Assembly: GCA_004555245.1 (NCBI GenBank)
Contig: SFIS01000040.1
Span: forward strand, 1 to 29,454
Direction of reading: 5' to 3'
Length of the DNA: 29,454 nucleotides
From: Bacteroidales bacterium
GTDB lineage: Bacteria; Bacteroidota; Bacteroidia; Bacteroidales; Bacteroidaceae
Under the pieces are notes generated by a model that saw nothing but the letters and a program-made list of their open reading frames with translations, did not search any database and was not told where the DNA came from. Positions 14,053 to 21,160 of the stretch are shown in pieces (position 1 is the stretch's first letter; each line of letters begins with the position of its first letter). The translations under genes were made by a program, and so were the position numbers.

Positions 14053-14472
14053 TTACCAGTAGTGTTTTAGTTTTTTCTGAGATCCGTAAACCATAGGGAA
14101 GCCGAGCGGGTTTCCTTGTTCGTCGGTAGCGAGCGGGAGGTCGGGTACGATTTTTCCGGCTTGGACACCTTCGAGCCACTTGACTGCGCGTTCGTAGCGT
14201 TCCTTTCGTATCTCCATTCCCATTTTCTGCGGTGCTGACGCTGTCATGTGGTATAGTGCGATGTCGCATGTCTGCATGACGATGAGGTGGTTTCGGTCGT
14301 TGCCTGTAGCCTTGAAGATGGCTTCGGTGTCGTATTTTGGGCGCAGGTATCCTGCCACTTCCTCGATGGCTTCAGTTTCTGCGATGCGGCGGTTGTCGGG
14401 GCTTACCTGGGAGACGACCTTCAGTGCCTGCTCTCCGATGACCACCTTATAGTCTTGGTCTGTGATAAACAT
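14053..14472 (-). CDS. Mu gp36-like protein (DUF1320)
   Basis: This 139-aa protein begins at MFITDQDY; the longer frame overlaps the previous gene and is not protein-like. The layout EAIEEVAGYLRPKYDTEAIF, then CDIALYHMTASAPQKMGMEIRKERYERAVKWLEGVQAGKIVPDLP matches DUF1320, which is placed near the neck/head-completion genes in Mu-like phages. It starts 10 bp after the 76-aa gene and ends one base before the portal ATG. Confidence 0.75.
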   Translation of the reverse strand: MFITDQDYKVVIGEQALKVVSQVSPDNRRIAETEAIEEVAGYLRPKYDTEAIFKATGNDRNHLIVMQTCDIALYHMTASAPQKMGMEIRKERYERAVKWLEGVQAGKIVPDLPLATDEQGNPLGFPMVYGSQKKLKHYW

Positions 14473-14482
14473 GGGTGTGTGT

Positions 14483-14713
14483 TTAGAGGGTTGTGTATAA
14501 TGCCTTTGCTTCAAGGTCGGCAATGGTTGTGCCTTTCCTGAACACCCGAGCGGCTATGAACTTTTTGAGTTCCTGCTTGGAGAGGACTTCGAGGCGTTTG
14601 TTAATGACGAGCACCATATATTTGCGGTGCGTGATATGGTGAAAGCGGTCTGCTTTCTTGACTGCCTGCTTGAAGCGGAAGGCGAAGATGAGGTCTTTGA
14701 TTAGTTGGAACAT
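14483..14713 (-). CDS. Hypothetical small protein
   Basis: This 76-aa protein (MFQLIKDLIFAFRFKQAVKKAD...) is basic and helical, with an ending ATIADLEAKALYTTL-like. Not recognised. A start at 14803 would add about 30 residues read from the 9-bp array as a Val-Thr-rich hydrophobic stretch (VTLVTTVTTVTLATTV), so which start is used matters. I favour 14713 because the protein-like part begins there. Confidence 0.6.
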   Translation of the reverse strand: MFQLIKDLIFAFRFKQAVKKADRFHHITHRKYMVLVINKRLEVLSKQELKKFIAARVFRKGTTIADLEAKALYTTL

Positions 14714-14783
14714 TGTAACGATTGTGACGATTGTAACGGTTGTAGCGAGAGTAACGGTTGTGACGGTTGTGACGAGAGTTACT
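14712..14783 (+). repeat. 9-bp tandem repeat array 3
   Basis: Eight 9-bp units of the RTTGTRACG type (two read AGAGTAACG or AGAGTTACT) end exactly at the start codon of the 76-aa gene. Together with an AGAGC/GCTCT hairpin this fills the 100-bp gap to large terminase. Confidence 0.8.
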
Positions 14784-14813
14784 AAGAGCTCGCTCTTCTG
14801 CATTCGGTTTGCG

Positions 14814-16403
14814 CTACCATCGGTTTTTTGAGGTCGGTCGTTTGCCGAACCTTGGTGTGTAGTTTTGCTGTCTTGTATTCTTCTGCAGAATGTAGATGGC
14901 ACCCTCGTCGGCGTCGGGTGCGTCGTCATTGCCTGACATACCCTTCTCGAAGGCGAGGAGCTGTTCGAGCCCAGCCTGCATGTCGGGGTCATCCTTCTGC
15001 GCGATGTCGTAGAAGACGAAGCCTCGTTCCCAAAGGGGGCTGACCGCCTCGATGCGCTGGAACTTGTCGGGTTTCTTGCGGGTGTCACCCGTGATGGGCA
15101 GTTGGTATCCGCGGATGTTTCCCTCCGTCGTAAACTCGTCGAGCAGGATGTCCTGCATGAATGAGGCTTCCATGGCAAATCGTATTGCAATGCCGATGTC
15201 CTGGCTCCACTCGTAGATGTCGTAGCACCAGCGCACGAGTTCCGCTAAGGATGCCTTTCGCACGAAAGCGCGGAGGTGCCATAGTTCCGTCTTGCGCTTT
15301 GCCCATAGTTTTGCCGCCTTGGTGTCGTTGGTCTTCTTGGATTTCCATGAGGGGTCGATGTAGAGGACGAGGTCCGTGAATTCTTTCCATGCGGGCCGTT
15401 TCGCCCATTTGACCCATTCCTGCCGGAAGACGGTGCCCTCGATGATGGGGTTGTGCATCATCTCCTTGTTCCATGCGCGGTAGCCGACGAAGTCCATGTA
15501 CTCTCGCGCCTCCTCCTTGGTCCATTTCTCTTTCCAGACGGGGTTGCCCTCGTTGTCCACGGCATAGACGGTAGAGACGTGTACGCCTTTTGTGGCACAG
15601 ATGTTGGCGAGGACAGAAGTCTTGGATATGAGGTTTCCGACCATGATGAAACGTCCGCGTCCTACGTCGAGCGCGCCGAAGAGAGCCTCCTTGACCCAGT
15701 CGGTGAGTTCTCTGACGCGCCGTTCGTTTCGGCAGAGCTCGTCGTCGTCGAGGTCGTCGATGACGATGTAGTCAGGTCGCGACTCGCGCTTGCGGAGACC
15801 ACGCGGCGACTGCCCACGGCCACAAGCGAGGAAATAGACCCCGTCCTTTGTGGTGAACTCTCCGTCGGTCCAGTTTCCGATGGACATCTGGTTGCCGAAG
15901 TCGGCAATGATGCGCTTGTTGTACTGTAGTTCCGCCTGAATGTCTCCGAGGAGTCGGACGGCTGAGTCCTCGGACTTTCCGACTATGACCATGAAATTGA
16001 TGAGGCGGCCCCCTCCTGCCCTCCCCCCTAATGGGGAGGAACCCTGGAACATGAGCCAAAGCGGCATGAAAATGTCGAAGTGTGTGGATTTGGCATGTCC
16101 TCTGGGCCACTTGAATACCGCCTTGAGATTGGGCGTGTTCTTTACGAGTTTGGCAGCCGCATTGTGGAACGGGGCATTGTGGATGGTGCGTATGGCTTCG
16201 CCCGTCACCTTGTCGCGGAGTGTGAGGAAATGCGGAAAGTAATACTCACAGAAAGCGGCATAGTCACGCTGGAGACGTCGTATGCGTTTCTCCTTCTGGG
16301 TGGCGTTTTCTTTCTGCAGGGTTTTGGTGTCGGTGATTGCCTGTATCTGGCGGCAGTGCTCTTGCCACTCTTCCTGCAGTTTCTTCAGTTCGGATATGGT
16401 CAT
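14814..16403 (-). CDS. Terminase large subunit
   Basis: This 529-aa packaging motor starts at ATG 16403 after an A-rich leader; the upstream extension runs through repeats and is not protein-like. The ATPase has PRGHAKST (residues 100-107) as Walker A and DYIVIDDLDDDE (211-222) as Walker B. The RNase H-like nuclease begins at VLYIDPSW (Asp 350) and ends near DAPDADEGAI (about 494-503). Residues about 121-133 (GSSPLGGRAGGG) are encoded by a GC-rich hairpin (16011-16039) between the Walker A helix and the next strand and look inserted. It follows small terminase, separated by hairpin repeats. Confidence 0.9.
   Translation of the reverse strand: MTISELKKLQEEWQEHCRQIQAITDTKTLQKENATQKEKRIRRLQRDYAAFCEYYFPHFLTLRDKVTGEAIRTIHNAPFHNAAAKLVKNTPNLKAVFKWPRGHAKSTHFDIFMPLWLMFQGSSPLGGRAGGGRLINFMVIVGKSEDSAVRLLGDIQAELQYNKRIIADFGNQMSIGNWTDGEFTTKDGVYFLACGRGQSPRGLRKRESRPDYIVIDDLDDDELCRNERRVRELTDWVKEALFGALDVGRGRFIMVGNLISKTSVLANICATKGVHVSTVYAVDNEGNPVWKEKWTKEEAREYMDFVGYRAWNKEMMHNPIIEGTVFRQEWVKWAKRPAWKEFTDLVLYIDPSWKSKKTNDTKAAKLWAKRKTELWHLRAFVRKASLAELVRWCYDIYEWSQDIGIAIRFAMEASFMQDILLDEFTTEGNIRGYQLPITGDTRKKPDKFQRIEAVSPLWERGFVFYDIAQKDDPDMQAGLEQLLAFEKGMSGNDDAPDADEGAIYILQKNTRQQNYTPRFGKRPTSKNRW
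16011..16039. repeat. Hairpin insert inside large terminase gene
   Basis: CCTCCCC (16020-16026) pairs with GGGGAGG (16033-16039) around CCTAAT. On the coding strand it adds a Gly/Ser/Arg-rich loop to the ATPase domain. The same kind of palindrome is not seen elsewhere in this window. Confidence 0.5.
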
Positions 16404-16431
16404 GGTGTTTTTTTTGTTGTTTGTTTGTTTG

Positions 16432-16511
16432 TTCTTCGACCTGGTCGAAGAATACGGGGGAGAGGACGGGAGAGGTGGAGACCCCGCGGCAAAACCGCGG
16501 GGCACAGTGGC
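16432..16511. repeat. Family 1 and family 2 hairpins between terminase genes
   Basis: Family 1 (16432-16452) has arms TTCTTCGACC/GGTCGAAGAA. The outermost pair is T-A here but C-G in the copies at 3951 and 6018, a compensatory change. Family 2 (16482-16511) has stem CCCCGCGG/CCGCGGGG, loop CAAAA and tail CACAGTGGC. The 137-bp gap 16404-16540 holds no gene. Confidence 0.8.
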
Positions 16512-16540
16512 AATGCGGGGAGGATGAGGGAGAACGGGGG

Positions 16541-17014
16541 TTATAGGGTTGACGGTGACGCCATTTTCTCCATGAGGAATTTGTTCTGGTACTTGTTGAT
16601 GGCCTTGATGAGCTCGGGTGTGATTTCGGGGTCGTAAGACGCCTGGTCCTGAATCCAGCGGTTGAATGCCATGAAGACCTCGATGGCATCGATGACGTTA
16701 GCCTTCTTGTCGAGTTTCTCGATGGTTGATGACAGCTTTGAGAGCTTGTCTGCGAGCGAGCCGATGGCTTCCGGGTCGCCGGACGCGTTTACCTGCCCGA
16801 TGAGGTTGTCGATGGCGAGGAGAAGTTTGTTGACCAGCTCGGGTCTGGAGATGTTTTTTGCCGCCCTGGACTCTTTCCATCCTTCTGCCGCACACCACTT
16901 AGAAATGGATTGTCTTGATACTCCCAGTTGTTCTGCAATCTCGGTGAGTTCCATGCCGGAGAGGTAGAGTGACCTTCCGAGGTTTTTCTTCTTTTCAATG
17001 TCTGCTTTTGTCAT
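16541..17014 (-). CDS. Terminase small subunit-like protein
   Basis: This 157-aa protein has an N-terminal HTH, GMELTEIAEQLGVSRQSISKWCAAEGW (about residues 20-46), typical of small terminases that recognise packaging sites. A coiled-coil middle (LVNKLLLAIDNLIGQV to KLSSTIEKLDKK) and a C-terminal helical part suit oligomerisation and TerL contact. It is the first gene of the leftward late operon, 28 bp from its promoter-like sequence. Confidence 0.75.
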   Translation of the reverse strand: MTKADIEKKKNLGRSLYLSGMELTEIAEQLGVSRQSISKWCAAEGWKESRAAKNISRPELVNKLLLAIDNLIGQVNASGDPEAIGSLADKLSKLSSTIEKLDKKANVIDAIEVFMAFNRWIQDQASYDPEITPELIKAINKYQNKFLMEKMASPSTL

Positions 17015-17042
17015 GATAAATAAATATATATGAAAACTGGTG

Positions 17043-17073
17043 CAAAATTGGTGATTTCTGTGAGATTGAGAAA
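17043..17073 (-). promoter_or_regulatory. Leftward late promoter
   Basis: On the minus strand, TTTC (17073-17070), a 19-bp spacer and CAATTTTG (17050-17043) approximate the Bacteroidetes promoter with one mismatch in each box. Weak boxes with exact spacing suit activator-dependent transcription of the terminase-to-Mu F operon. Confidence 0.55.
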
Positions 17074-17079
17074 AAATGT

Positions 17080-17115
17080 GTGCAACGGTTGCACGGAAGG
17101 GTGTAACGGTTGCAC
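17080..17115. promoter_or_regulatory. Two palindromic activator-site candidates between divergent late promoters
   Basis: GTGCAACGGTTGCAC (17080-17094) and GTGTAACGGTTGCAC (17101-17115) are palindromes with a central CGG, 21 bp centre to centre. The left one is 6 bp from the leftward -33 box and the right one is 6 bp from the rightward -33 box. The AACGGTTG core is also the unit of the 9-bp arrays. Confidence 0.65.
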
Positions 17116-17121
17116 ACTTTT

Positions 17122-17152
17122 TTTGCTGGGTGGATTAAAGGACGCAACTTTG
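17122..17152 (+). promoter_or_regulatory. Rightward late promoter
   Basis: TTTG (17122-17125), a 19-bp spacer and CAACTTTG (17145-17152) fit the Bacteroidetes promoter except for C in place of the first T. Transcription would start near 17159, about 50 nt before the protease gene. Confidence 0.6.
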
Positions 17153-17208
17153 CAACACGAAAAAGAATCGCAGCCGTGGGAAAACGCACGGCACAAAGAC
17201 CGAAAAAT

Positions 17209-18159
17209 ATGAGCAAGACAAAAAGAGTAAGAATCAGCAACGAGAGCGTGAACAGCTACGGCACGAGGGTGCTGACTTCGGGTATTAACATTGAGCAGTA
17301 TAACCGTAATCCTGTGCTGCTTTACATGCATGAGCGTGGTCAGGTGATCGGCTTAGTGAGGGACCTCCGTGTTGAGAATGACGAGTTGACGGGTGAGCTG
17401 GTGTTTGACGAAGCCACGGAACTGAGCCAGCGCTGCAAGAAGCAGTGGGAGTTTGGCAGTCTGAAGATGGTGAGCATCGGCATCGACATCCTGGAGACGA
17501 GTGAGGAGAAGGAGCATTTAGTTCCTGGCCAGACAGCCCATACGATTACGAAGTGCAAGCTGTTTGAGGTGTCGGTTGTTGACATCGGCGCCAATGACGA
17601 TGCCATAGTTCTGCATAAGGACGGCGTGCGTCTGACATTAGGCAAGAATGCGGCGGATGTGTTGCCGCTACTGCATAGTAATAACAACAAAAATCAAAAA
17701 CCAAAACAAATGGATCAAGAGAAGTTAGCCCTTCAATTGGGCTTGCCAAAGGATGCCGACGAAGCGACCATCAACGCGAAGCTGGCAAAGTTGCAGGCAG
17801 ACGGTGCAGAGGCAGAGACCCTGCGCCAGGAACGCGACACGCTGCGTGCCGCGCGTATTGAAACCTTGGTGAACGCCGCCATCAGCGAGAAGAAGATTGG
17901 CGCGGAGAAGAAGCAGCAGTTTCTGGACCTCGGCAAGAAAATAGGTGCCGAAGAGTTGCAGCAGACGTTTGACGCCATGTCTGCGCAGGTGAAGCTGAGC
18001 AACATCGTAAATGGCGGCGGCGCAACAGCCGTAAACGGCGGCGAGTGGAAGAAGCTGAGCGATGTTCCCAGTGATGAACTGGCAAAGCTGCGCGCCGAGA
18101 ACCCTGCCCAGTACAAGAAGTTGTACAAGGCGGAGTATGGGATTGAGTGTAATATCTGA
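17209..18159 (+). CDS. Prohead protease fused to scaffold
   Basis: This 316-aa protein begins at ATG 17209. The first ~155 residues match HK97-family prohead protease (S78-like): YMHERGQVIG with His 41, LKMVSIGID with Ser 89, and the later FEVSVVDIGANDDA. These are the expected catalytic His and Ser. An Asn/Lys/Gln linker (about 157-167) leads to a coiled-coil scaffold, residues 168-316, with the end SDELAKLRAENPAQYKKLYKAEYG. The scaffold guides capsid assembly and is cleaved by the protease. Capsid follows 17 bp later. Confidence 0.85.
   Translation: MSKTKRVRISNESVNSYGTRVLTSGINIEQYNRNPVLLYMHERGQVIGLVRDLRVENDELTGELVFDEATELSQRCKKQWEFGSLKMVSIGIDILETSEEKEHLVPGQTAHTITKCKLFEVSVVDIGANDDAIVLHKDGVRLTLGKNAADVLPLLHSNNNKNQKPKQMDQEKLALQLGLPKDADEATINAKLAKLQADGAEAETLRQERDTLRAARIETLVNAAISEKKIGAEKKQQFLDLGKKIGAEELQQTFDAMSAQVKLSNIVNGGGATAVNGGEWKKLSDVPSDELAKLRAENPAQYKKLYKAEYGIECNI
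17710..18159 (+). CDS. Nested scaffold protein from internal start
   Basis: An in-frame ATG (residue 168 of the fused protein) follows the A-rich sequence AACAACAAAAATC and CCAAAACAAATG, like strong starts in this host group. Translation there would give 149 aa of coiled-coil scaffold (MDQEKLALQLG...) without the protease, as in lambda C/Nu3 and Mu I/Z. Inferred from sequence context and family precedent. Confidence 0.5.
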   Translation: MDQEKLALQLGLPKDADEATINAKLAKLQADGAEAETLRQERDTLRAARIETLVNAAISEKKIGAEKKQQFLDLGKKIGAEELQQTFDAMSAQVKLSNIVNGGGATAVNGGEWKKLSDVPSDELAKLRAENPAQYKKLYKAEYGIECNI

Positions 18160-18176
18160 CAACAAAAACAAAGACA

Positions 18177-19238
18177 ATGACAATGATTAGATTTCTTGGA
18201 ATTATTATGGCGGTTCTGCTGAACTGCGTGATGGGCAGCACGCTTGCTGCCGTTGTCGGCGTTGCCCCCTTGGTGGGTGCCGTCGGTCTGAATGTGATTG
18301 CCGTTAGCTTGGGCTCTGCCGCTCCCGCCGGCAGCCTGTGCGAGGGAGTTTATACCGAGATATGGACCGGGGAGCTGGTGAAAATGCTTCGCCGCGGTTT
18401 GGAGGCAACTTGGCTTGACGGCATCCCTGACAGTTCGAGCATCGTGAACAATGATGTCATACATCTGGTGGATGTGGGCGTTGACCCTGACGTTCTGGTG
18501 AACAACACGACCTATCCCATACCTCTCCAGGCGTTGGACGATGCCGACATAGCCATCAATCTGGACAAGTTCCAGACGAAGGTGACGCCAGTGACAGACG
18601 ACGAGCTTTATGCCATCAGTTATGACAAGATGCAGCGCGTGAAGGAGAGCCACGGCAATGCGATCAACGACTCGAAGTTCAGGAAAGCGGCTCATGCGCT
18701 GTGCGCCCAGAAGAACACGGATAAAACGCCTGTGCTCGTGACGAGTGGCGAGCGAGACGCGGATACCGGTCGTGTGAAGCTGTGTGTGCAGGACCTTATA
18801 AACCTGAAGCGTGCGCTGGACAAGCTTGGTGTGCCGTCGGACAACCGCCGTTTAGTATTGTGCACCGACCATGTGAACGACCTGCTTGAGACAGACCAGA
18901 AGTTTAAGGAGCAGTATAACATCAACCGCACGGACGGCACCGTGGGCAGGCTTTATAGCTTTGACATCTATGAGTTTGCCAACAATCCGCTGTACACGAC
19001 AGCGGGCGAGAAAAAGACCTTGGGCTCTACGGCGTCAGCGGGTGAGTTCCAGTGTTCGTTTGCCTTCTATGTGCCGCGTGTATTCAAGGCGACGGGAAGC
19101 ACGAAGATGTACTATAGCGAGGCGATCAACGACCCGGAGTATCAGCGCAACAAGATCAACTTCCGCCACATGTTTGTCTGCATGCCCAAGAAGGCAGATG
19201 CGGGCTGTGTGATCAGGAGCGGATATAAGGCAAGCTGA
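18177..19238 (+). CDS. Major capsid protein
   Basis: This 353-aa protein is placed right after protease/scaffold and has the size of a HK97-type capsid protein. LVLCTDHVNDLLETDQKFKEQYNINRTDGTVGRLYSFDIYEF and YYSEAINDPEYQRNKINFRHMFVC are typical of capsids in this phage group. Its first ~50 residues are strongly hydrophobic and signal-peptide-like (FLGIIMAVLLNCVMGSTLAA, then VGVAPLVGAVGLNVIAVSLG), which is unusual for a capsid protein and may be removed as a delta-like region. Confidence 0.75.
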   Translation: MTMIRFLGIIMAVLLNCVMGSTLAAVVGVAPLVGAVGLNVIAVSLGSAAPAGSLCEGVYTEIWTGELVKMLRRGLEATWLDGIPDSSSIVNNDVIHLVDVGVDPDVLVNNTTYPIPLQALDDADIAINLDKFQTKVTPVTDDELYAISYDKMQRVKESHGNAINDSKFRKAAHALCAQKNTDKTPVLVTSGERDADTGRVKLCVQDLINLKRALDKLGVPSDNRRLVLCTDHVNDLLETDQKFKEQYNINRTDGTVGRLYSFDIYEFANNPLYTTAGEKKTLGSTASAGEFQCSFAFYVPRVFKATGSTKMYYSEAINDPEYQRNKINFRHMFVCMPKKADAGCVIRSGYKAS

Positions 19239-19260
19239 TTTTGACGGTTGCCTTAGCCCT

Positions 19261-19341
19261 GCAGCCGAGCTGCCGGGAACAGAACCGAGGGGAAGCGACG
19301 GGAAGCGACGGGCTGATGCCCGACGCACGGGGGGGGAGGCT
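19261..19341. repeat. Family 4 plus family 3 repeat pair after capsid gene
   Basis: GCAGCCGAGCTGC (19261-19273) is followed by GGAACAGAACCGAGG, a duplicated GGAAGCGACG (19291-19310), then CGGGCTGATGCCCG (19309-19322) and ACGCACGGGG. The order is the same as at 11048-11140. The 151-bp gap holds no gene. Confidence 0.8.
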
Positions 19342-19389
19342 CTTGGGCTATGGGCGCGGCAGTTGACAGAAATCGAAAAATGACAAGAA

Positions 19390-19854
19390 ATGAGCTATGA
19401 ACTGAAATATCTGGTAATCCACTGCACCGCCACGGCAGAAGGCCGTGAGGTGACGAGCAGTGAGATTCGTCACTGGCACACAGACCCTGTGTCGAAGGGT
19501 GGCCGCGGCTGGAAGCAGGTGGGTTACACAGACATGATACACTTGGACGGGAAGGTGGAGCGTTTAGTGAAGAACAACGAGGACGCGAGGGTTGATTCCT
19601 GGGAAATCACCAATGGTGCGAAGGGCTACAACTCAGTGAGCAGGCATGTGGTGTATGTAGGCGGTTGCGACAAGCGGCTGAAGCCAAAGGACACCCGTAC
19701 GGCAGCGCAGAAGGCAGCATTGAGAGCATACGTGCTGGACTTCCATAGGCGTTTTCCGAAGGTGAAGATCATCGGTCACTGTGAGTTGGCGGCAAAGGCG
19801 TGTCCGAGTTTCGACGTGAAGAAGTGGCTTAAAGAAATAGGAATCAATCAATAG
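19390..19854 (+). CDS. N-acetylmuramoyl-L-alanine amidase endolysin
   Basis: This 154-aa amidase (Amidase_2/PGRP fold) cuts the bond between muramic acid and the peptide in peptidoglycan. Zinc ligands are H11 (VIHCTAT), H86 (SRHVVYVGG) and C138 (KACPSFD), with Y46 (GYTDMI) and GHCELAAKACPSF forming the active site. There is no signal peptide, so export depends on a holin. It precedes two spanin-like genes, forming a lysis cassette within the late operon. Confidence 0.9.
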   Translation: MSYELKYLVIHCTATAEGREVTSSEIRHWHTDPVSKGGRGWKQVGYTDMIHLDGKVERLVKNNEDARVDSWEITNGAKGYNSVSRHVVYVGGCDKRLKPKDTRTAAQKAALRAYVLDFHRRFPKVKIIGHCELAAKACPSFDVKKWLKEIGINQ

Positions 19855-19861
19855 TTGATAT

Positions 19862-20377
19862 ATGGAAATGGAACTCAGTGAAATCCTCAACGTGATATTA
19901 GGCGGTAGCCTGTTCGGTGCCATTGTCTCTATCGTGACCATCCGCAGTGCGTTGAAGAAAGCGCGTGCAGATGCAGAGAAGGCTCTGGCAGAGAGCGACA
20001 CGGTGAAGATAACGAACACTGAGCAAGCCACTCGCATATTGATAGAAAACATCGTTGACCCATTAAAGAATGAATTGCATGAGACAAGAAAAGAGGTCAG
20101 CTCGCTCAAGCGCGAGGTTGCGCGCTTTCGCAAGGCTGTTGACAGTGCCAACAGTTGCCGTTACAGTGATGACTGCCCTGTTCTTGAGCGGATGCGCGAC
20201 ACCCCGAAAGATCGTGAGCTCTGCAATGGCGGCACAGGAACGGGAAGCCAGTCGCACGGGCAGCGTGCATCACCTGTCAGGGGACAGCGCAAGCGAGGTG
20301 ACGGAGATAAGGACGGAGGCGGTGAGAGTGCCGAAGTCGGAAGTGAAGCTGACGATAGCGACGGACAGTTTGCTTAA
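19862..20377 (+). CDS. i-spanin-like membrane coiled-coil protein
   Basis: This 171-aa protein has an N-terminal membrane segment (about residues 7-27, LNVILGGSLFGAIVSIVTI) followed by a charged coiled coil (ALKKARADAEKAL to REVARFRKAVD) ending near CRYSDDCPVL. This is the layout of inner-membrane spanins (Rz-like). The last ~60 residues are Gly/Ser/Asp-rich; there the DNA also encodes the lipoprotein in another frame. It follows the amidase by 7 bp. Confidence 0.65.
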   Translation: MEMELSEILNVILGGSLFGAIVSIVTIRSALKKARADAEKALAESDTVKITNTEQATRILIENIVDPLKNELHETRKEVSSLKREVARFRKAVDSANSCRYSDDCPVLERMRDTPKDRELCNGGTGTGSQSHGQRASPVRGQRKRGDGDKDGGGESAEVGSEADDSDGQFA

Positions 20378-20747
20378 GCTGCCTGTCGGCGCCGTCTGGC
20401 GGGAACACAGCGGTCAGGCGAGCGTAGAGGTGGGCAGGAAGGCGGCGACGGCGACAGAGCCGGAGCGTATCGTAGTCTATGCGAGCTGTGACAGCCTGTT
20501 GCTTCAGTGCGAGCGTTATGAGCGTCAGATGCGTAATCTGCGGTTTGTGAACAGCGAGCTTCTGAGCGACATCCAGTCGAGCCGTTCATCCTCGCAGAAC
20601 AAGGAGGCTGAGGAAAAGCCCCCTAATGCCATTGGAACGGCATTGAAATGGCTTTCTTTCGGAATAATAGCCGGAATATTAACAACAGTAACAATATTGT
20701 CAAACTTAAAAAACAGGAAAAAATGTACAGATACGGAACAGACTTGA
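20070..20747 (+). CDS. Lipoprotein spanin with C-terminal membrane segment
   Basis: This 225-aa protein begins inside the previous gene in the +1 frame, overlapping it by 308 bp, as Rz1 does with Rz. An Arg-rich N-region is followed by LTVPTVAVTVMTALFLSGC, a lipobox with Cys 42. The C-terminus has a membrane helix (about residues 191-211, ALKWLSFGIIAGILTTVTIL) before a basic tail. Lipoprotein N-terminus plus C-terminal helix is the layout of unimolecular spanins, such as T1 gp11, that span both membranes. The overlap with tail tube is 25 bp. Confidence 0.7.
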   Translation: MNCMRQEKRSARSSARLRAFARLLTVPTVAVTVMTALFLSGCATPRKIVSSAMAAQEREASRTGSVHHLSGDSASEVTEIRTEAVRVPKSEVKLTIATDSLLKLPVGAVWREHSGQASVEVGRKAATATEPERIVVYASCDSLLLQCERYERQMRNLRFVNSELLSDIQSSRSSSQNKEAEEKPPNAIGTALKWLSFGIIAGILTTVTILSNLKNRKKCTDTEQT

Positions 20748-21157
20748 TTTTGGGATTGGTCATAAATGGTAAATTCCATCCGTTAGGTCACTCTACGGGT
20801 TGCAAGATCAGTGATTCGACAGAGACGGGCGAGCGTGTGACGAAGGAGGCGAGCGCGGGCAAGTTCAAGGAGAAGTATGTGAAGAGCCTTGCCGAGAGCA
20901 TCCAGGCCGACGGCTTTGTGTATGACGGCGATGACGAGGCAGAGAAGGTGAACCTTCCGACGCTGAAGGAGCTGTGGCTTGCAGCAGAGCCGGTGAAGGC
21001 GCGCTACACATATCGCGGCGAGGAGGAGACGAACTACTACGAGGGTGACTATGTCATCACGTCGTTAGAGAATGACGGTCAGGCAGGAGACGACGAGAAG
21101 TACAGCCTGACGTTGGAGAACAGCGGTGCGATCACCAAGAAAGCAGCGGGGGCATAA
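20723..21157 (+). CDS. Tail tube (major tail) protein
   Basis: This 144-aa protein starts at ATG 20723 with AGGAAAAA just upstream. Start MYRYGTDLILGLVINGKFHPLGHSTGCKISDSTETGERVTK and the ending DEKYSLTLENSGAI match phage tail tube proteins of siphophages. It directly precedes the frameshifting tail chaperones and the tape measure, the usual order. Confidence 0.75.
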   Translation: MYRYGTDLILGLVINGKFHPLGHSTGCKISDSTETGERVTKEASAGKFKEKYVKSLAESIQADGFVYDGDDEAEKVNLPTLKELWLAAEPVKARYTYRGEEETNYYEGDYVITSLENDGQAGDDEKYSLTLENSGAITKKAAGA

Positions 21158-21160
21158 AGG

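Noticed and set aside
16404..16505. Longer large terminase N-terminus
   Set aside because: The extension reads hairpin repeats and lacks a ribosome site; ATG 16403 starts the protein-like part.
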